Positions 63,106 through 64,000 of a DNA stretch of 64,000 bases are shown here, piece after piece. The notes under the pieces were generated by a model, which ran no database searches, had not been told where the DNA came from, and saw nothing but the letters and a program-made list of their open reading frames with translations. How positions within the stretch are numbered: position 1 is the first letter of the stretch; each line of letters starts with the position of its first letter. Position numbers and translations under genes: made by a program. Source of the stretch: Acidimicrobium ferrooxidans DSM 10331 (GTDB lineage: Bacteria; Actinomycetota; Acidimicrobiia; Acidimicrobiales; Acidimicrobiaceae); assembly GCF_000023265.1 (NCBI RefSeq), contig NC_013124.1:1-64000 (forward strand), read 5' to 3'.

Positions 63106-64000
63106 CTACGCCACCTGCTGTTCGCTCAGGACCTCGTCAGGAGTTGACAAGCGACGGTGTGCGCCGACATGCTCCGTCTTTGCCCAACCGCGCTCACCGC
63201 GGAGCTCGCGCACCAGCGCTACGAGCAGGGCGGTCACGAGCACGAGCTGGTAGGGGATGAGACCGAGGACGAGGGAGAGCGCATCTCGGATGCGTGGCCG
63301 CTCACCGCGTAGGCGACGCAAGCGAGCTGCGGCGATGACCTCGAAGCTGAGGGCGCCGAGCTCCGCGAAGAGAGATAGGAAGGCGAAGAGGACGAGGTCG
63401 ACGGGGAGTCGACGTGTCAAGCCCCAGGCGAGCATTGCGACCGGGATCAGCACGCCCGTGAGGGCTTGCTGGAACGGTGCCGCCAATGTGAAGAGCGCAA
63501 GTGCCCTTCTCCGCCAGGGGAGTTTGCGCCAAGAGCCCTTGCGGAGCACCTGGATGAAGCCCTGGTCCCATCGGGTGCGCTGGCGAACGAAAGCGCGCAG
63601 GCTAAGGGGTGTCTCCTCCTGCGTGGCGAGTGCCTCCTCAAAGCGGACTGCGATCTGAGCGCCGCAGGTGGCGAGTCGAATTCCCATGTCGGCATCCTCG
63701 GTGAGCGCGTTGGGGTCCCAGAGGCCGACCTCGTGCAGGGTATGGGAGCGAAAGACGCACGTGTTCCCACCGAGCGGTACGACGCCGTGGCGGGCTTGCC
63801 ACGGAAGGCGGCTCGAGTACCACAGGTAGTACTCGACCGCGGATCGGGTTGCGAACCACGAGCTGGACAGGTTGACGAGGAGGACGCCTCCCTGAAGCAC
63901 GTCGAGACCGGGACGCATGGCGAACTCGGCGGCTGCAAGCGCAAAGAAGCCTTCTGCGACGTCATCCTCCGCGTCGACAATGGCGATGAGCTCGGCGCTC
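63106..64000 (-). CDS. GT2 processive glycosyltransferase, truncated by the window edge
   Basis: The minus-strand frame is open to the window end, so the N terminus lies beyond. Visible motifs are AIVDAEDDVAEGFFAL (second Asp motif), ALTEDADMGIRLA (TED) and QRTRWDQGF (QxxRW), then about four membrane helices to the C terminus (TEHVGAHRRL). It is a cellulose/NdvB-like glycosyltransferase that extends a surface glucan. It is the first gene of a GT2-GT39-GH5 operon seen here. Confidence 0.88.
   Translation of the reverse strand, partial: SAELIAIVDAEDDVAEGFFALAAAEFAMRPGLDVLQGGVLLVNLSSSWFATRSAVEYYLWYSSRLPWQARHGVVPLGGNTCVFRSHTLHEVGLWDPNALTEDADMGIRLATCGAQIAVRFEEALATQEETPLSLRAFVRQRTRWDQGFIQVLRKGSWRKLPWRRRALALFTLAAPFQQALTGVLIPVAMLAWGLTRRLPVDLVLFAFLSLFAELGALSFEVIAAARLRRLRGERPRIRDALSLVLGLIPYQLVLVTALLVALVRELRGERGWAKTEHVGAHRRLSTPDEVLSEQQVA

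Overview
The window opens 86 bases upstream of dnaA and runs through dnaA, the oriC-like spacer, dnaN, recF, a DciA-like gene, gyrB and gyrA, so it is the right-hand side of a bacterial replication origin. High GC, frequent GTG/TTG starts, overlapping operons and actinobacterial gene neighbourhoods (pcnB..DUF6049-murJ..trxB-trxA-cwlM; ino1-PadR-DUF5318; rpsF-ssb-rpsR-rplI-dnaB) point to a high-GC actinobacterium. The mixture best fits an Acidimicrobiia-like organism; that genus-level guess is inference from gene order, not a database match.

Layout. 1-8.7 kb: replication core. 8.7-18.8 kb: one long plus-strand Tad/Flp pilus locus (secreted protein, TadA ATPase, Flp-like pilin, three TadE/G-like pseudopilins, two lineage-specific proteins, a compact prepilin peptidase, an RcpC/CpaB-like SAF protein, a degenerate TadZ-like protein, TadB, TadC). 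18.8-23.7 kb: a membrane-anchored GH18 protein with two chitin-binding-like repeats, divergent from a family 2 glycosyltransferase fused to an EAL domain and broken by a 7-C tract. 23.7-34.1 kb: conserved housekeeping block (tRNA nucleotidyltransferase, HDAC-like amidohydrolase, acetyltransferase, DUF6049, MurJ, DegV, small membrane protein, TrxB, TrxA, CwlM-like protein, tRNA-Ile). 34.3-35.6 kb: decayed IS3 transposase and a HEPN/MNT toxin-antitoxin pair. 35.9-51.3 kb: peptidase, MFS transporter, ino1/PadR/DUF5318, panB, dnaB with a mini-intein, rplI-rpsR-ssb-rpsF, envelope genes, a cation/proton antiporter, an EtfD-like Fe-S membrane oxidoreductase, dcd and tRNA-Gly.

From 51.3 to about 57 kb lies an accessory segment abutting tRNA-Gly: a frameshifted tyrosine integrase, a TnpB remnant with a possible omega-RNA hairpin, a nucleotidyltransferase gene whose HTH partner carries an amber codon, an IS256 fragment, and a secreted-protein gene with an in-frame ochre codon. 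After a TetR/membrane-protein pair come a diiron-type protein and a minus-strand polysaccharide operon (GT2 - GT39 - GH5), in which the GT39 gene has been split by an apparently intact IS3-family element. The two gene fragments rejoin in frame once the element is removed.

Themes. Surface structures dominate the non-housekeeping content: a pilus, two glycosyltransferase systems, GH18 and GH5 enzymes and several lipoproteins. Two genes are broken by a loss of one C in a poly-C run, two by nonsense codons and one by an IS, so this origin-proximal region is subject to active decay, or a few of the homopolymer breaks are sequence errors.
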